Part shown: piece after piece, positions 63,666 to 64,000 of the stretch
Layout of the letters: the number at the start of each line of letters is the position of its first letter
Numbering within the stretch: position 1 is the first letter of the stretch
DNA from: an uncultured Alphaproteobacteria bacterium
Lineage (GTDB): Bacteria > Pseudomonadota > Alphaproteobacteria > Methylaequorales > Methylaequoraceae
DNA length: 64,000 nt
Assembly: GCA_902522465.1 (NCBI GenBank)
Contig: CABYVV010000001.1
Span: 1-64,000 of the forward strand
Direction: 5' to 3'
Made by a program: the position numbers and the translations under genes
The notes under the pieces: generated by a model
What the model saw: only the letters and a program-made list of their open reading frames with translations
The model's database searches: none
What the model was told of the DNA's origin: nothing

Positions 63666-64000
63666 CTCGAAATTCTTTTTATTTTCTTTTTTTGTATTAT
63701 ACCACTTCTAGATCTGTTTTCGCAAACTGCTGATCTAAAACCGATAATATCAGGATTGAGATTAATAATGCTTGGTATTTGGTATTCTTTTAGTCCTCCT
63801 GCAATACCAGTTTTAATTTTATATTCCTTACAAATATTAATGAAGGCTTCAATTTCCTCAATGTCACAAAAGTCAAAAATGTCACCTTTAATTTTTACAA
63901 ACGTGTCTAGTAAAATATGATTTATTCCAGAGTCTTTAAGATAGGAAATTTTATTCTTTGTATTCTTAAGTTTTTCATCCTTATCCACAAAAATTACACA
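63617..64000 (-). CDS. mfnB: (5-formylfuran-3-yl)methyl phosphate synthase, C-terminal part (runs off the right edge)
   Basis: At least 127 C-terminal residues of an MfnB (DUF556) TIM barrel. GINHILLDTFVKIKGDIFDF, YKIKTGIAGGLKEYQIPSI and NPDIIGFRSAVCENRSRSG match the family end, including the lysine-bearing DTFVK and the RGAVC-like RSAVC. It makes the furan ring of methanofuran from two glyceraldehyde-3-phosphates. The GTG at 63986-63988 is not the true start; the N-terminal half lies beyond the window. Confidence 0.85.
   Translation of the reverse strand, partial: CVIFVDKDEKLKNTKNKISYLKDSGINHILLDTFVKIKGDIFDFCDIEEIEAFINICKEYKIKTGIAGGLKEYQIPSIINLNPDIIGFRSAVCENRSRSGIIQKKKIKRISSYFRVFNSKAIDKAGA

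Overview
The window reads as a streamlined, strongly AT-rich alphaproteobacterium, most likely a marine or other aquatic methylotroph. Four things point there. Gene neighbourhoods are typically alphaproteobacterial: rodZ-ispG; bolA / J-domain / cobS / cobT / rpmB; argJ-mutT opposite secA; DUF2849-cysI-DUF934. Lysyl-tRNA synthetase is the class I type. Coding density is extreme, with many 1-4 base overlaps, convergent genes that share bases, and no gene-free stretch above 300 bases. Sequence alone does not fix the clade. I recognised no tRNA, rRNA, insertion sequence, prophage or CRISPR array.

Layout. Bases 1-29 kb are mostly housekeeping: isoprenoid (ispG), cell shape (rodZ-like), lysC, ubiG, glutaredoxin, argJ, mutT, secA, accA, a malyl-CoA lyase, xerD, aroK-aroB, CBS proteins, bolA, cobalt chelatase subunits cobS-cobT, rpmB, then a minus-strand run lysK / DUF952 / pyrD / HAD / methylmalonyl-CoA mutase / MeaB-type GTPase. 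Bases 29-37 kb hold sulfate assimilation in two blocks (DUF2849-cysI-DUF934 and cysH-cysD-cysNC) around groES-groEL, which has a perfect CIRCE operator. After ctaA and a TorF-type porin, 39.4-51.3 kb is a nearly complete hopanoid locus: hpnB, a frame-disrupted hpnC, dxs, hpnD, hpnE, shc and hpnG on the plus strand, meeting hpnH, ispH and hpnA on the minus strand. From 51.4 kb to the right edge lies a tetrahydromethanopterin (H4MPT)/methylofuran C1 cluster: fhcC, fhcD, fhcB, a pterin-dehydratase-like gene, mptG, mtdB, an ATP-grasp gene, mch, a second ATP-grasp gene, a CitG-like gene, fae, a tiny peptide gene, a HisA-like gene, a third ATP-grasp gene, an MfnF-like gene and the end of mfnB.

How it fits together. 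Fae, MtdB, Mch and the Fhc complex oxidise formaldehyde to formate on H4MPT and methylofuran. The ATP-grasp, MptG and Mfn-like genes make those cofactors. Malyl-CoA lyase and B12-dependent methylmalonyl-CoA mutase would fit serine-cycle/ethylmalonyl-CoA-type carbon assimilation; CobS/CobT and the MeaB-like chaperone supply and protect the B12 cofactor. dxs, ispG and ispH feed the hopanoid branch.

Most unusual observations: (1) an N-terminal Cro/CI-type helix-turn-helix fused to the MeaB GTPase; (2) four genes (mutT, hpnC, hpnE and an ATP-grasp gene) whose conserved N-termini have no ATG/GTG/TTG start and seem to begin at AUU or AUA beside the upstream stop codon; (3) two genes (hpnC, meaB) that look one A short at a poly-A tract; (4) a fhc operon without fhcA; (5) a 24-residue peptide ORF directly after fae.
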